Below, piece by piece: positions 53,801 through 61,613 of a DNA stretch of 64,000 nt (the first letter of the stretch is position 1; every line of letters starts with the position of its first letter). Source of the stretch: G965230065 sp965230065. GTDB lineage: Bacteria; Bacteroidota; Bacteroidia; Cytophagales; Cyclobacteriaceae. Under the pieces are notes generated by a model. That model saw only the letters and a list, made by a program, of their open reading frames with translations, was not told the origin of the DNA and searched no databases. Where the stretch lies: positions 6,138,001 through 6,202,000 of the forward strand of contig OZ245942.1 of assembly GCA_965230065.1 (NCBI GenBank), written 5' to 3'. A program made the position numbers and the translations under genes.

Positions 53801-55944
53801 TAAGCTGCCCCGCCCCTGATTGGGAAATCGCTCCTGCTGCTTTTACGCAATCTATGGTAGTGAATGCAGGCATTTATGTCGGTGACATCCCTTTTGCTGA
53901 ACCCAATGACTTATTGACTGCTTTTGCAGGTGATAAGTTGAGAGGGGTTACCGAAGTGTTCAGGCTTGTACCAGATGATGAGTATGTGGGCTTCCTTACT
54001 GTGTATGGCAATGATCTTTTCGGAGAGGAAATCTCGTTTCGCCTCTGGGATGCTTCGGAATGTGAGATTTTGTCTGTTGCAGAAACTGTAACTTTTGAAA
54101 ATAATGCTGTACGGGGAAATGCCGAATCATTGGTGAAGCTTACCGTAGAAGATGCACATTTTCTGTCCATTCCTCTTACTGCAGGTGTCAACTGGATTTC
54201 ATTCAACCTGGAGCAGGAAGATATGTCGCTGAATACGATGGTAAAGGGAATCGGACTGAAAGATGGCGATCTCATCAGCACGCTGGACGGTAAATATGCA
54301 CAATTTGCCAGCTTCGAAGGATGGCAGGGCACGCTGAAAACGATTGAGCCTGGCGTTACTTACAAATTGCATGTTCATAGCAATGCCACCCTAAAAGTAA
54401 AAGGAAAACCGGCTTCCAATGCCATTACCATTAACCAGGGCTGGAATCCCCTGGGCTTCCTGGGTAAAGAACCCAAACCTCTTGGAGAAGCATTGTCTAA
54501 CTATGAAGCAGCAGAAAATGACATCCTTCGCAGCCAAAGTCGGGTGGCTACCTACAGTGGCGGACAATGGCAGGGAGAACTGCAGGTGATGGAACCGGGT
54601 AAAGGATATTTCCTCAAAAGCCAGAAGGAAAGTGCGATCAGTTTTGCCCGCACGAGCAGTTCGGCACGCACACAGCAAAATACTGCCACCGGATGGGAGG
54701 TAAATCCCGCTGAGTACGCCAATTATATGAATATTACAGGAGTACTGGAGTTGGATGGTGTGCAATATAATCGCTCAGACGCCGTGATTGGCGCTTTTGT
54801 GAATGGGGTGTGCCGCGGGTTTGCCACTCCCATACGGGTAATGAACAAGATGATGTATTTCCTCACTGCTTATGCCAATAGTGAAAAGGATACCCTTACC
54901 TTCAAAGTGTACAGGGAAAAAGAAGATAAGGTAGTGAATCTGGCACAGGCGCTTGCGTTTACCAATGATGGAACAACGGGAGAACTTCGTGCCCCCTATG
55001 TATTTTCTAAAGTAGATGAAGAAATATTGCAAAATGAAAATGTGGCTCCTGAAAGTATTGTAATGAGCGACACAACCATCCTGTCAGGACAACCGCAGGG
55101 CAGCGAGGTAGGTATTATGGTAGCCAGGGATGCGAACAACGGAGATACGCATACCTTTAGCCTGGAAGACGGTGAGGGCAGTGAGGATAACCACCTGTTT
55201 ACCATACAGCAGGATCAACTGCAGGTAGCTGAAGTGTTGAACTTTACTGCTGGAGAAGATAATACCTATTCCATTCGTCTGATGGCCGATGATGGCAGAG
55301 GGGGTGTTGTAAGCCAGGTTTTCCGGATCAGGGTACTCAATGGAGAAAATCATGTACCCTCTGACATCAAATTGTCCTCAAATACCCTTCTTTTTGATCA
55401 GGCCCCTGGCACTCTGATAGGCCGGTTGAGTACAACTGATGAGGATGCGTTTGACACACACACTTATGAGATACGCAGTGTCAACAATGATGCGATGAAT
55501 AACCTTTTCCGCATAGAAGGAAGCAAACTATTATCCAATGCAGTGTTTACTGAAGATATGCAGGGAGATTATGAAGTGGTAATACGCACCGATGATGGAA
55601 ATGAGGGAAAAATACAAAGAACATTTACCATTCAGGTAACCGATCGCATTACCGGATTGGATGATGAAGCATGGGAAAGAGACTTTTATCTGGGAGATTT
55701 TACACCCAATCCTGCTCGTGATCAGGGAAGCTTTACTTACCGCCTGCCTGCGGCCACCCAGGTGACCATCCGTCTTGTAGATATGATGGGCAAAACCTGG
55801 CAAAGTATGCAGAAGGCGCAGAGGGCGGGTACTCACCAGGTCAGCCTTGACCTGAGCAATCTGCCACAGGGTATTTATTTGTACAGCATAGAAGCCGGTG
55901 TTGCTAAAGGAGGTGTGTTGAGCAAACGGCTCATTAAATATTAA
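47872..55944 (+). CDS. Giant T9SS-secreted multidomain surface protein
   Basis: 2690 aa. Signal at about 30-50 (FICMICLLGAGQAWGQ). FG-GAP-like propeller repeats at about 55-430 (YFGYGLDMDGEHLIIGDP), an Fn3-like domain at about 450-540, a LamG/concanavalin domain at about 575-760 (WHHYAMSWKNDTLQLYRDGK), carboxypeptidase-regulatory-like domains, a long central region unknown to me, a Big_5-like domain (IAIHFNEDIETTTITAPNI), a duplicated beta module (PAAFTQSMVVNAG and PAEYANYMNITG), two cadherin-like domains, and a T9SS sorting domain (DFTPNPARDQGSFTYRLP). Probably an adhesin or surface-layer component, controlled by the HTCS upstream. GC is somewhat higher than in the PUL. No catalytic motif seen. 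Confidence 0.88.
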   Translation: MCQLNILTQPYEEKSNAKNRTGLTPTITRLLSLFICMICLLGAGQAWGQQTTEGRDVGALQRFGNAINISGDYAVVGAPNNHARGDRYTDNCRAFIFKYNKPLRDWELKDTLQLPANTRPNRFGLSVAIAGDYVAVAAPIPSDLSGPAVYIFHREGEQWNHVQTISRFSDIPWNESYFGYGLDMDGEHLIIGDPSISGRGGKAAIYIRKNGQYEGEIILPRSTRKGSGNNNYGQEVAIAGNYAAVAEWVNASVTQPNYPTNIPFVNIFRKGSSGWERLGRDQTGDNSDALTPGYARNSEFGHAMDFNTDGSLLLIGAPGDVDDGKKAYLYELDENAHWYEVPFKEKFMLEPSGEGYRFGTTVSLDENSAVVTAPHESNAMGGAYLYHLPTAEPNVNNIVHEDAKLTPEDAVTNLYFGFGASLQDNRLLLGAIAPESVVNGFMQEYHLLPEPPVNFQPLTNATGGNVTLQWESASGNSNSLNDPFAANRYLLIINRTKEAIELSQTTYTDQNLKPGEVRSYHLLAANEFGISDTVFTAAQHFGDGEISGLIRAPQENGGSGIGNVRIDMSHYGSALFLPEPPAEENQLITAHIEDFPAQAITAEFWAKPKANFTNGRVMFSYAHSSSTNALILAMSEGKFWVYVGGKGVKSPVEVIADEWHHYAMSWKNDTLQLYRDGKLLHTQLLALGSDPLPAGGTLILGQEQDCQGGCLDATQAYVGGLDELRIWKTARDSIAIFNHYNAVIDPQDEDKEDLLLYYRFDQRKESESRAILDQSVLIEEKSPHPALMRGNISFIADTPTLHRSVFTNTENASLGRYQFSNIYYDAEGGTDFTITPYNDGTREFTPESETVTLNASQKQESDINFTDNSYFSLAGRIHFEKETEEFPAQNVLVYAYTGNNFAILADTIRTDERGVFTFTLEPGKYRIIPEYADHTFAPRPGFAEVSIPEDRADSLFFLDTTTRTLQGKFVGGSCDIDVGGAEMEIHYGQFSTTVNTTKNQEGIHTYAVEVPALIKDSIRVEIISLTNDALVLEKLVAGEGGFLQAEQFARVDSADATVNFFYRSEPQLRVESTQLTKLENCGNDLYLLSEGDVFTFTLEAYEMYNGVPCKLDSGAFAIFDHISNRPDSLIRIEKADSVYTYTIRAGNPNLIGGGAHPYQKSLQVDLIVPLGMRATQTIWAIVEGNTPRVGQPFVTVNPSNIPLMILRDPPGDKSYSYLEKGFTLSREMEITDGGSGNVGAKLTIGDPDTWPVFGSVETNLGFEGADTESFRFSMTTNQRITTNEDGKPGKPSDVFIGTALNILYGITDVLKYNEEICEPSLTQKITWLPGQIETTYIHSYDYIKNILIPELKQNFELSADPVRKDSLNAAITDWRNLISISDFTSDYAKFPAKSENITFDGDVGAREESTTITKSKTDAYYFTTTFDLGVEVGFNVIIPAFGVPIKLGSGAFSMKMGYNYTESESTTKDTTYTIGYVLDDDDSGDRFSVNITDQVEDNPDFEGEIRTVNTKLGNTPLTNTTPTFRLVGGKSSAPYEGLPSVPRDSVQLTIAPRTQINVPEEEKATFTLNVGNLSQSGEGRDIEVRLLSGSNPDGAIITSGSGVLANGILMTNVGANESQTITFTVNRGPEAYRYENLKIIGYAPAEFEQYGKIGSLALSDTVAFSVYFDAECTPPDIFSPQEGWIVSNGNNNILEVILDEYDPEVVKSMDIQLKRLPTGSWTTLQQLDAGSLTSEFAAVKLDVANLEEGRYQLRAVTECESGRNYSEIIEGIIDRQAPEILQAPLPDNGVLGPEGVIAIHFNEDIETTTITAPNIMMTNPATGDTLDITFSHDERRIFITPQDDYQQLENAELQVSVRGIADIHENVVAPFNWSFVVNRNPVSWEMPRVIEYMSEGEAHAFDARLRNNGTEAVALNFSRLPEWMDLLTRESSIAPGETMFISFQVDENAALPAGRYEETITLETDYGKESLDIILHVSCPAPDWEIAPAAFTQSMVVNAGIYVGDIPFAEPNDLLTAFAGDKLRGVTEVFRLVPDDEYVGFLTVYGNDLFGEEISFRLWDASECEILSVAETVTFENNAVRGNAESLVKLTVEDAHFLSIPLTAGVNWISFNLEQEDMSLNTMVKGIGLKDGDLISTLDGKYAQFASFEGWQGTLKTIEPGVTYKLHVHSNATLKVKGKPASNAITINQGWNPLGFLGKEPKPLGEALSNYEAAENDILRSQSRVATYSGGQWQGELQVMEPGKGYFLKSQKESAISFARTSSSARTQQNTATGWEVNPAEYANYMNITGVLELDGVQYNRSDAVIGAFVNGVCRGFATPIRVMNKMMYFLTAYANSEKDTLTFKVYREKEDKVVNLAQALAFTNDGTTGELRAPYVFSKVDEEILQNENVAPESIVMSDTTILSGQPQGSEVGIMVARDANNGDTHTFSLEDGEGSEDNHLFTIQQDQLQVAEVLNFTAGEDNTYSIRLMADDGRGGVVSQVFRIRVLNGENHVPSDIKLSSNTLLFDQAPGTLIGRLSTTDEDAFDTHTYEIRSVNNDAMNNLFRIEGSKLLSNAVFTEDMQGDYEVVIRTDDGNEGKIQRTFTIQVTDRITGLDDEAWERDFYLGDFTPNPARDQGSFTYRLPAATQVTIRLVDMMGKTWQSMQKAQRAGTHQVSLDLSNLPQGIYLYSIEAGVAKGGVLSKRLIKY

Positions 55945-56015
55945 CGATGAATTCATCTCTATCCAATCCTCCAGGTTTCAGAAATATGATTTCCTCGCAT
56001 AGCCAACGGTATAAT

Positions 56016-56040
56016 CTCCGAAAATCTGGAGGGTTTTCTT
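56016..56040 (+). terminator. Weak terminator after giant gene
   Basis: CTCC (56016-56019) with GGAG (56028-56031), loop 8, followed by GGTTTTCTTTTTTTTTATTT. The stem is short but the T tract is long. Confidence 0.4.
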
Positions 56041-56104
56041 TTTTTTTATTTACACTTAGCCGGAACAACCTATTAGAATATCATAAGCAAACAGTCCCAG
56101 CCAG

Positions 56105-56296
56105 GAAACCAAACGCCTGTTTGACGCACTCTCTGAAGGCGGCCAGGTAACCATGGAGTTACAAGATATGTTCTGGGGCGATTATTTCGGAAGTTGTACC
56201 GACAAGTTCGGTGTGCAGTGGATGTTTAACTGCAGTGAAAAAGCATATTCAGCAATGAGAATACTCTCCTCCGGTTGCTGCCTTGAATCTCCATAA
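56105..56296 (+). pseudogene. C-terminal fragment of a PhnB/VOC-family gene
   Basis: Reading from 56105: ETKRLFDALSEGGQVTMELQ, then MFWGDYFGSCTDKFGVQWMF NCSEK, the conserved last 45 residues of PhnB-like glyoxalase/bleomycin-resistance-superfamily proteins. No upstream part (the first 90 or so residues) is present, and the stop is delayed to 56294-56296 by unrelated sequence. It is a remnant of a deletion. Confidence 0.75.
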
Positions 56297-56345
56297 CAGA
56301 CGACCCTGAGGAGGGTTTCTTAGCATTTGTAAGTAAACCACCATT

Positions 56346-56579
56346 ATGATTTTCACACAAAATATCACCATTGAAGTATTCAAAAAGAATGTTTCTAACA
56401 TGACTGAAGCAGCACGCCTTAAGGGAGCATTGCTTCTCCATTATCCGGATAGCCACATCAATTTTGACCTGGAGGACAGTGATAACATCCTCAGGATAGA
56501 AGGAGAAAATATTGATACTGAAAAGGTGGAACGGCTTTCAAAAATGCTGGGCTTTACGGTATCAGAACTTCCTGATTAA
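56346..56579 (+). CDS. 77-aa HMA-like-fold protein without Cys
   Basis: Starts MIFTQNITIEVFKKNVSNMT and ends LSKMLGFTVSELPD. The pattern beta-alpha-beta-beta-alpha-beta with ITIEVF, a helix, INFDLEDSDNILRIEG, a helix, LGFTV is that of small ferredoxin-like metal-binding (HMA) domains, but the loop that would hold CxxC has none and the protein has no cysteines. Such proteins may regulate or may bind no metal at all. Function unknown. It stands alone between the VOC remnant and the MATE gene. Confidence 0.6.
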   Translation: MIFTQNITIEVFKKNVSNMTEAARLKGALLLHYPDSHINFDLEDSDNILRIEGENIDTEKVERLSKMLGFTVSELPD

Positions 56580-56903
56580 TCACAGAAGCTGAACAAAAGC
56601 TGTTTATTAATTTATTACCTTTGGTACTGAAGGAGATAAAATGCAATCCTTCAAAACATACAACCCAAAAGCCACAAACGTACAATGGCATTTGCCACAC
56701 CACAATAAGCATTTTCATGTCGGAATTTTTCTATTACTCCCCCGCCGCATGCCCAAATTTTGCACTTGCACCCATACAATGGACGTGGGTTGTCACTAGC
56801 ATTCCCTTACTTGCATTATGAAACATTAATCTGACGGAAACAACCCTCTATTATGTCGTTTTCGCACTGTGTAATTTAACTAAGCGTTCCTCAATTTTGA
56901 CAC
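56580..56903. other. 324-bp region with no convincing gene
   Basis: A 66-codon open frame (56621-56821) has no family likeness. The DNA has two related 10-bp motifs, CGTACAATGG (near 56680) and ATACAATGGA (near 56775), and resembles the non-coding cassette-end DNA found between accessory genes of Bacteroidota. The promoter of the MATE unit should be here. Confidence 0.35.
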
Positions 56904-58328
56904 ATGGAAAATCACAACCAAACACTAACCACTGCTCCCCCAAAGCAATCACTTTGGAAAGCACTCAATGATGCCATTCGTGGCACCAATGCCGATTATA
57001 CACAAATTGATCTCAAAAAAGCCATTTTCCTGCTGGCTGTTCCTATGATCCTGGAGCTGGTCATGGAATCTACCTTTGCCGTAGTAGATATTTACTTTGT
57101 AGGCCAGCTCGGCTCCTCAGCCGTGGCCACGGTGGGGCTCACCGAGACTTATCTGTTTCTGCTTTATTCCATCGCCATGGGCCTGGCAATGGCCGTTACT
57201 GCCATTATCGCCAGAAGGGTTGGGGAGAAAAATAAGCAGGAAGCTGGTAAATCAGCCATACAGGCCATCTTTTTGTCTGTGCTTATTTCCCTCCCATTTG
57301 CTATTGCCGGGATTTTTTTCGCCAAAGAACTGCTTGCCTTAATGGGGGCAGACCAGTGGAGTATAGATAATGGCTATCGCTATACACAATGGATGCTGGG
57401 CGGAAACGGCATTATTATCTTATTGTTCGTGATCAATGCTATCTTTCGGGGAGCTGGGGATGCGGCGATTGCCATGCGGGTATTATGGATTGCCAATGGG
57501 CTGAACATCATACTGGACCCGCTACTTATTTTTGGTTGGGGGCCTATCCCTGCCTTTGGTATCGAGGGGGCGGCCATCGCCACCACTACCGGCAGGGGCT
57601 TAGCGGTAGCCATCCAGCTTTGGGCACTTGCAAAGGGTGGCAAACATATCCGGGTGGTATTCTCCCAAGTACACTGGGATGCAAAAGTGATGCTCAATAT
57701 CATCCGCACCTCGCTTGGGGGTGTCGGGCAGATGATCGTGGCCATGACGTCCTGGATCTTCCTGATGCGGATATTGGCCGATGTAGGCAGTGAAGCCGTA
57801 GCAGGGGCCACCATCGCCATGCGTATCATGTTTTTCACATTAATGCCTGCATGGGGACTTTCCAATGCTGCAGCTACCCTGGTCGGACAGAATCTGGGAG
57901 CGGGCCATCCTGACCGGGCTGAGTCATCTGTGTGGATGATCGGCTTTTATAATATGATTTTTTTGATCGGCGTTTCATTCGTTTACTTTTTCTTCAATGA
58001 ATACCTCATGCACATTTTCACTGACAATGAGCGGGTGATCGTTATTGGGGGGGAGTGGTTGCGCATCCTGTCCTATGCCTACTTTGTATATGGATGGTGG
58101 ATGGTATCGGTGCAGGCTTTTAACGGTTCCGGCGATACCCGCACCCCAACCAAAATCAACCTGGTGTTTTTCTGGCTTATCCAGATACCACTGGCCTATC
58201 TGCTGGCTGTTAAGTTTAACTGGGCACACTCCGGGGTGTTTTGGGCGGTTTTCTTTTCGGAAACGGCCGTAGGGCTCTTTACTTTATGGCTTTTCAAAAA
58301 GGGTAAATGGAAGGCCATTGCGGTTTGA
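56904..58328 (+). CDS. MATE-family multidrug efflux transporter
   Basis: 474 aa with 12 membrane helices in two related halves. The first half has ILELVMESTFAVVDIYFVGQLGSSAVATVGLTE-type sequence, and the second MTSWIFLMRILADVGSEAVAGATIAMR and PAWGLSNAAATLVGQNLGAG. These are signatures of the NorM/DinF-like MATE exchangers, which export cationic drugs with Na+ or H+ flow. First gene of a probable six-gene unit; DoxX follows after 34 bp. Confidence 0.93.
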   Translation: MENHNQTLTTAPPKQSLWKALNDAIRGTNADYTQIDLKKAIFLLAVPMILELVMESTFAVVDIYFVGQLGSSAVATVGLTETYLFLLYSIAMGLAMAVTAIIARRVGEKNKQEAGKSAIQAIFLSVLISLPFAIAGIFFAKELLALMGADQWSIDNGYRYTQWMLGGNGIIILLFVINAIFRGAGDAAIAMRVLWIANGLNIILDPLLIFGWGPIPAFGIEGAAIATTTGRGLAVAIQLWALAKGGKHIRVVFSQVHWDAKVMLNIIRTSLGGVGQMIVAMTSWIFLMRILADVGSEAVAGATIAMRIMFFTLMPAWGLSNAAATLVGQNLGAGHPDRAESSVWMIGFYNMIFLIGVSFVYFFFNEYLMHIFTDNERVIVIGGEWLRILSYAYFVYGWWMVSVQAFNGSGDTRTPTKINLVFFWLIQIPLAYLLAVKFNWAHSGVFWAVFFSETAVGLFTLWLFKKGKWKAIAV

Positions 58329-58362
58329 TGAACCTTTATTTTAATTTTAAAATCTAAGAAAT

Positions 58363-58740
58363 ATGAAATCAAAAATCCTGTTCGTACTAAGCCTGCTTTT
58401 TGGACTTATGTTTATCAACGCTGGCCTGAACAAATTTTTCAATTACATGCCTGTACCCGAAGATATGCCAGAGCAGGCCATGGCCATGTTCAACGCCTTC
58501 ATGCAAATCGGTTGGCTAATGCCCCTGATTGCTACGGCAGAAATTGTGGGAGGCATTCTTTTTATCATCCCCCGCACCAGGGCACTGGCTGCCTTGATGC
58601 TAATGCCAGTTATGGTGGGCATTTTGTGTTCCCACTTTTATTTGGGTGAGGGTTTTCCCATTCCCCTGGCTATGACTGCTGTACTTGTCTGGGTAATTGT
58701 GGAAAATTGGGAGAAATATCTGCCCATGATAAAAAAATAA
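58363..58740 (+). CDS. DoxX-family membrane protein
   Basis: 125 aa with four membrane helices. GLMFINAGLNKFFNYMP at the end of TM1 and EIVGGILFIIPRTRALAAL are typical DoxX motifs. These proteins are linked to respiratory quinone or oxidative-stress functions, but the role of this one is unknown. It is 16 bp before the reductase gene. Confidence 0.88.
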   Translation: MKSKILFVLSLLFGLMFINAGLNKFFNYMPVPEDMPEQAMAMFNAFMQIGWLMPLIATAEIVGGILFIIPRTRALAALMLMPVMVGILCSHFYLGEGFPIPLAMTAVLVWVIVENWEKYLPMIKK

Positions 58741-58756
58741 ATACAAAAACTTAACA

Positions 58757-59308
58757 ATGATGAGAAAAGTAATATTATCCATGATGGTATCTGTGGATGG
58801 GTATACTGCAAGCCAGGACCCTGCGGATAACTGGCATAACTGGAATGATGAAATGTCATCTTATATGATGGGTTTTTTCAAGACCGTTGACACTTTTATT
58901 TACGGGCGAAAATCCTATGAAGAAATGATTGCCTACTGGCCTCCATTATCGGATGAATTTGCAACCATAATGAACGAAACACCAAAATTGGTTTTTTCAC
59001 GTACATTGGAAAAGGCAGCATGGAATGCCCGGATAATTAGCAAGGATGGTGTTGAGGAAATTCAACGGTTAAAACGACAAAAAGGGAAGGACATGGTACT
59101 CTTTGCGGGTGCCAACCTGGTGGAAACTTTTGTCAACAACAACCTGATTGACGAATACAGGCTTATTGTTAATCCGGTTATATTGGGTGGAATCAAACCC
59201 CTTTTTAATAACACAAATGGTATATTTAACCTGGAACTTAAAGATTCAATCAAATTTAAATGTGGCAATGTACTCCTTGTTTACGAGCCAAAAAACAATA
59301 AACAGTAG
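58757..59308 (+). CDS. RibD C-terminal/dihydrofolate-reductase-like protein
   Basis: 183 aa. VILSMMVSVDGYTASQDP at the start, DTFIYGRKSYEEMIAYWP, LVFSRTLEKAAWNARII and VLFAGANLVETFVNNNLIDEYRL then VNPVILGGIKPLFN are the signatures of the DHFR-like RibD_C family (YyaP/YwjB type). It binds NADPH; substrate unknown. Often found in accessory and drug-resistance gene sets. A second ATG at 58760 is equally possible. Confidence 0.9.
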   Translation: MMRKVILSMMVSVDGYTASQDPADNWHNWNDEMSSYMMGFFKTVDTFIYGRKSYEEMIAYWPPLSDEFATIMNETPKLVFSRTLEKAAWNARIISKDGVEEIQRLKRQKGKDMVLFAGANLVETFVNNNLIDEYRLIVNPVILGGIKPLFNNTNGIFNLELKDSIKFKCGNVLLVYEPKNNKQ

Positions 59309-59379
59309 TTGATTTATTTATTTATTGAACCCTATCAAAACCCAAAGTTTGACGCATATAAAGTAAAAGGAAAATCATT

Positions 59380-59757
59380 ATGGTTAAGATAAATATTCAG
59401 GAAGATTGTGGGAATGCCCCTAAAAAATTATTCCTGAAAGATTTTATAGTATCGATTGTTACCAATGAAAGCACTTTTGTTATTAATAATATTACTGATG
59501 ACATCCAGTGGAATGTTGTTGGAAGGCAATGCATGAGTGGAAAGCCTGATGTTCTATCGGAGCTCCGGCAGGCGCGTAACAATGGAGTGATTGAACTAAC
59601 TATCAATACGATAGTTACTCATGGTTACGATGGTGTTGTTGATGGTTTGCTGAAGTTCAAAGATGGGAATACAGTAGTTTTTTGTGATATATATCGATTC
59701 AGTTCGCCCAGAAACAATGCTCCAATAAAAACGATAAAGACCTACTCAATTACATAA
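59380..59757 (+). CDS. NTF2/SnoaL-like protein
   Basis: 125 aa, cytosolic. The cone-shaped NTF2-like fold is suggested by TDDIQWNVVGRQCMSG, then LRQARNNGVIELTINTIVTHGYDGVVDG and FKDGNTVVFCDIYRFSS. These small proteins may be enzymes or ligand binders; no catalytic pair is clear. It lies 71 bp after the reductase gene and 17 bp before DUF2200. Confidence 0.72.
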   Translation: MVKINIQEDCGNAPKKLFLKDFIVSIVTNESTFVINNITDDIQWNVVGRQCMSGKPDVLSELRQARNNGVIELTINTIVTHGYDGVVDGLLKFKDGNTVVFCDIYRFSSPRNNAPIKTIKTYSIT

Positions 59758-59774
59758 ACGCAAAAATATTAGCA

Positions 59775-60140
59775 ATGAAAACAACACCTGAACATGATGA
59801 AAGAATGGCAAAAATGACTTTTGCATCCGTGTATCCACATTATGTTACAAAAATTGAGAAAAAGGGCCGGACAAAAGAAGAATTGCATCAAGTAATAGAA
59901 TGGCTGACCGGATTTAACGAAAAGAAACTGAAAGACCTGATTAACGAAAAAGTAACTTTTGAAACGTTCTTTAAGAGAGCAAAACTGAGTCCCAATGCTC
60001 ACCTTATAACGGGTGTAATTTGTGGCTATCGCATTGAGGAAATTGAAAACCCTGTTACCAAAAAAGTCAGACATTTGGACAAAGTAGTGGACGAATTGGC
60101 GAAAGGCAAGAAGTTGGAAAAAATTCTCCGACAAGGATAA
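59775..60140 (+). CDS. DUF2200 protein
   Basis: 121 aa, cytosolic, basic and helical. MAKMTFASVYPHYVTKIEKKGRTKEELHQ and IEWLTGFNEKKL then HLITGVICGYRIEEIENP are the family's conserved regions. DUF2200 members occur widely as stand-alone genes with no known role. It lies 6 bp before the DUF4440-like gene. Confidence 0.88.
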   Translation: MKTTPEHDERMAKMTFASVYPHYVTKIEKKGRTKEELHQVIEWLTGFNEKKLKDLINEKVTFETFFKRAKLSPNAHLITGVICGYRIEEIENPVTKKVRHLDKVVDELAKGKKLEKILRQG

Positions 60141-60146
60141 GAAGGC

Positions 60147-60455
60147 ATGGCAGCATACATGGCCGATGACTGGGTACTAATCGGTACGGAAGGAGGTATT
60201 ACGCAGCGGGCAACATTCCTGAATGCTGTCAGGTCGGGGTCGCTCGTTCATACGCAAATGGATTTCGAAGACATCAGGGCTAAGGTATATGGAGATACAG
60301 CCGTAATTACCAGCCGTGGCACAAGCAGCGGAACCTGGGAGGGTAACCCTTTTAGTTTTTATGAGTGGTCGTCAAGCACTTTCGTCAGAAAGAACGAAAA
60401 ATGGCTGTGTGTGTTGACGATGCTTACGCCTGCCAATAGCGCAAAAAATGATTGA
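60147..60455 (+). CDS. N-terminally truncated DUF4440/NTF2-like protein
   Basis: 102 aa. YMADDWVLIGTEGGITQRATFLNAVRSG, then DIRAKVYGDTAVITSRGTSSG and NEKWLCVLTMLTPAN match DUF4440 proteins. Family members usually start 25-35 residues earlier with a helix; here the frame upstream has a stop three codons before the ATG, so the helix is missing. Either a decayed gene or a short variant. Confidence 0.65.
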   Translation: MAAYMADDWVLIGTEGGITQRATFLNAVRSGSLVHTQMDFEDIRAKVYGDTAVITSRGTSSGTWEGNPFSFYEWSSSTFVRKNEKWLCVLTMLTPANSAKND

Positions 60456-60483
60456 AATAGTTCCCGTCGGCCTGCTTCATTCT

Positions 60484-61476
60484 TTACCGAACCTCCGCCT
60501 CCTTATTGTACTTGTTTCTGTATTCCAATGGTGTTATGCCCGTAACCTTTCTAAACACTTCACGGAAAGCCTTTACATCAGAATAACCCACTTCATACAT
60601 TACTTCATTAATGGTTTTGCGCGTGGTTTCCATAGCCTTTTTTGCCGATTCAATCTTTACCCTTTGTACATATTCAACAGGCGTATTTCCGGTGGCCTTG
60701 ATAAACCTTCTGTCAAACTGCCTTCTGCTGACAGGGAATTTGGATGACAGTTGGTCAATGGATATTTTTTCCTGAGGGTTATTTTCAATATATACCTGTG
60801 CTTCTTTTATCACCTCATCCTCATGCAGCTTCTGCCCTTTAAATATGATGAATGCCGACTGGCTTTGCCTGTCCATTTCAATCTGAAAAACTTTGGAACA
60901 AAAAATGGCTGTTTGCCGGTCGTAATATTTCTCTACCAGATAAATGATGAGGTTCAGGAAAGAATAAGCACCCCCATTGGTATAAATACCGTTTTCATCC
61001 GTAATCAATTGATCTGCTTGTAAATTCACATTTGGGAACATACTTCTGAAAGTATCTGAAGCAGACCAATGAGTAGCACAACTTCTTCCATCCAGCAAAC
61101 CTGCGGAGGCCAGCATAAAAGCTCCGGTACACATACTGGCTATTTCAGCACCCTCTTTATATTGTTGCCCCACCCAATCAATTAGCACCTGGTTTCCTTT
61201 CAGGGCTTTCTGATAGTTGCGTACCAGAGATGGAATAACAATGAGATGGGTTTGCTTTATGGCTGAAATACTGGTTTGCGGCTTCACGCTAAACAAGCCG
61301 TCATATACCTCCGCTTTTTCTGAAATACCTGCCAGTTCAATTTTAAACCGTTCTTCCCTGCCAGTTTCTTTCCAATATTCATTGGCCTTTTTAAATATTT
61401 CGTAGGCACCGACTATACTGGCTATGGTGCTTAGATTGCCCTGTCCGTCGGGAACGATGATGGTAATATATTTCAT
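60484..61476 (-). CDS. GlxA-type AraC-family regulator with DJ-1/PfpI domain
   Basis: 330 aa from ATG 61476 (MKYITIIVPDGQGNLSTIAS); the frame can be extended to 61491. N-terminal DJ-1/PfpI domain (about 1-200, with ASMCTGAFMLASAGLLDGRSCATHWS carrying the nucleophile-elbow Cys) and C-terminal AraC HTH pair (about 230-325, SKFPVSRRQFDRRFIKATGN and EVGYSDVKAFREVFRKVTG). Regulators of this type control small-molecule metabolic genes. It converges on the MATE unit and diverges from the SRPBCC gene, with 137 bp between starts, so the latter is a likely target. Confidence 0.92.
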   Translation of the reverse strand: MKYITIIVPDGQGNLSTIASIVGAYEIFKKANEYWKETGREERFKIELAGISEKAEVYDGLFSVKPQTSISAIKQTHLIVIPSLVRNYQKALKGNQVLIDWVGQQYKEGAEIASMCTGAFMLASAGLLDGRSCATHWSASDTFRSMFPNVNLQADQLITDENGIYTNGGAYSFLNLIIYLVEKYYDRQTAIFCSKVFQIEMDRQSQSAFIIFKGQKLHEDEVIKEAQVYIENNPQEKISIDQLSSKFPVSRRQFDRRFIKATGNTPVEYVQRVKIESAKKAMETTRKTINEVMYEVGYSDVKAFREVFRKVTGITPLEYRNKYNKEAEVR

Positions 61477-61613
61477 TGAATTTTTTTGCAAAGATACACA
61501 TACACCATGTCCAAATCAACCTGCCATAAAGTCTATTTTACACCCAGTTAAAGTAATATTCAGACAATACCTTTGCCATATAGAATCAATAATAACCATT
61601 AACCATAAAGAAA

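Noticed and set aside
56621..56821. 66-aa plus-strand frame before the MATE gene
   Set aside because: No recognisable motif, unusual composition and no conserved neighbours; probably chance.
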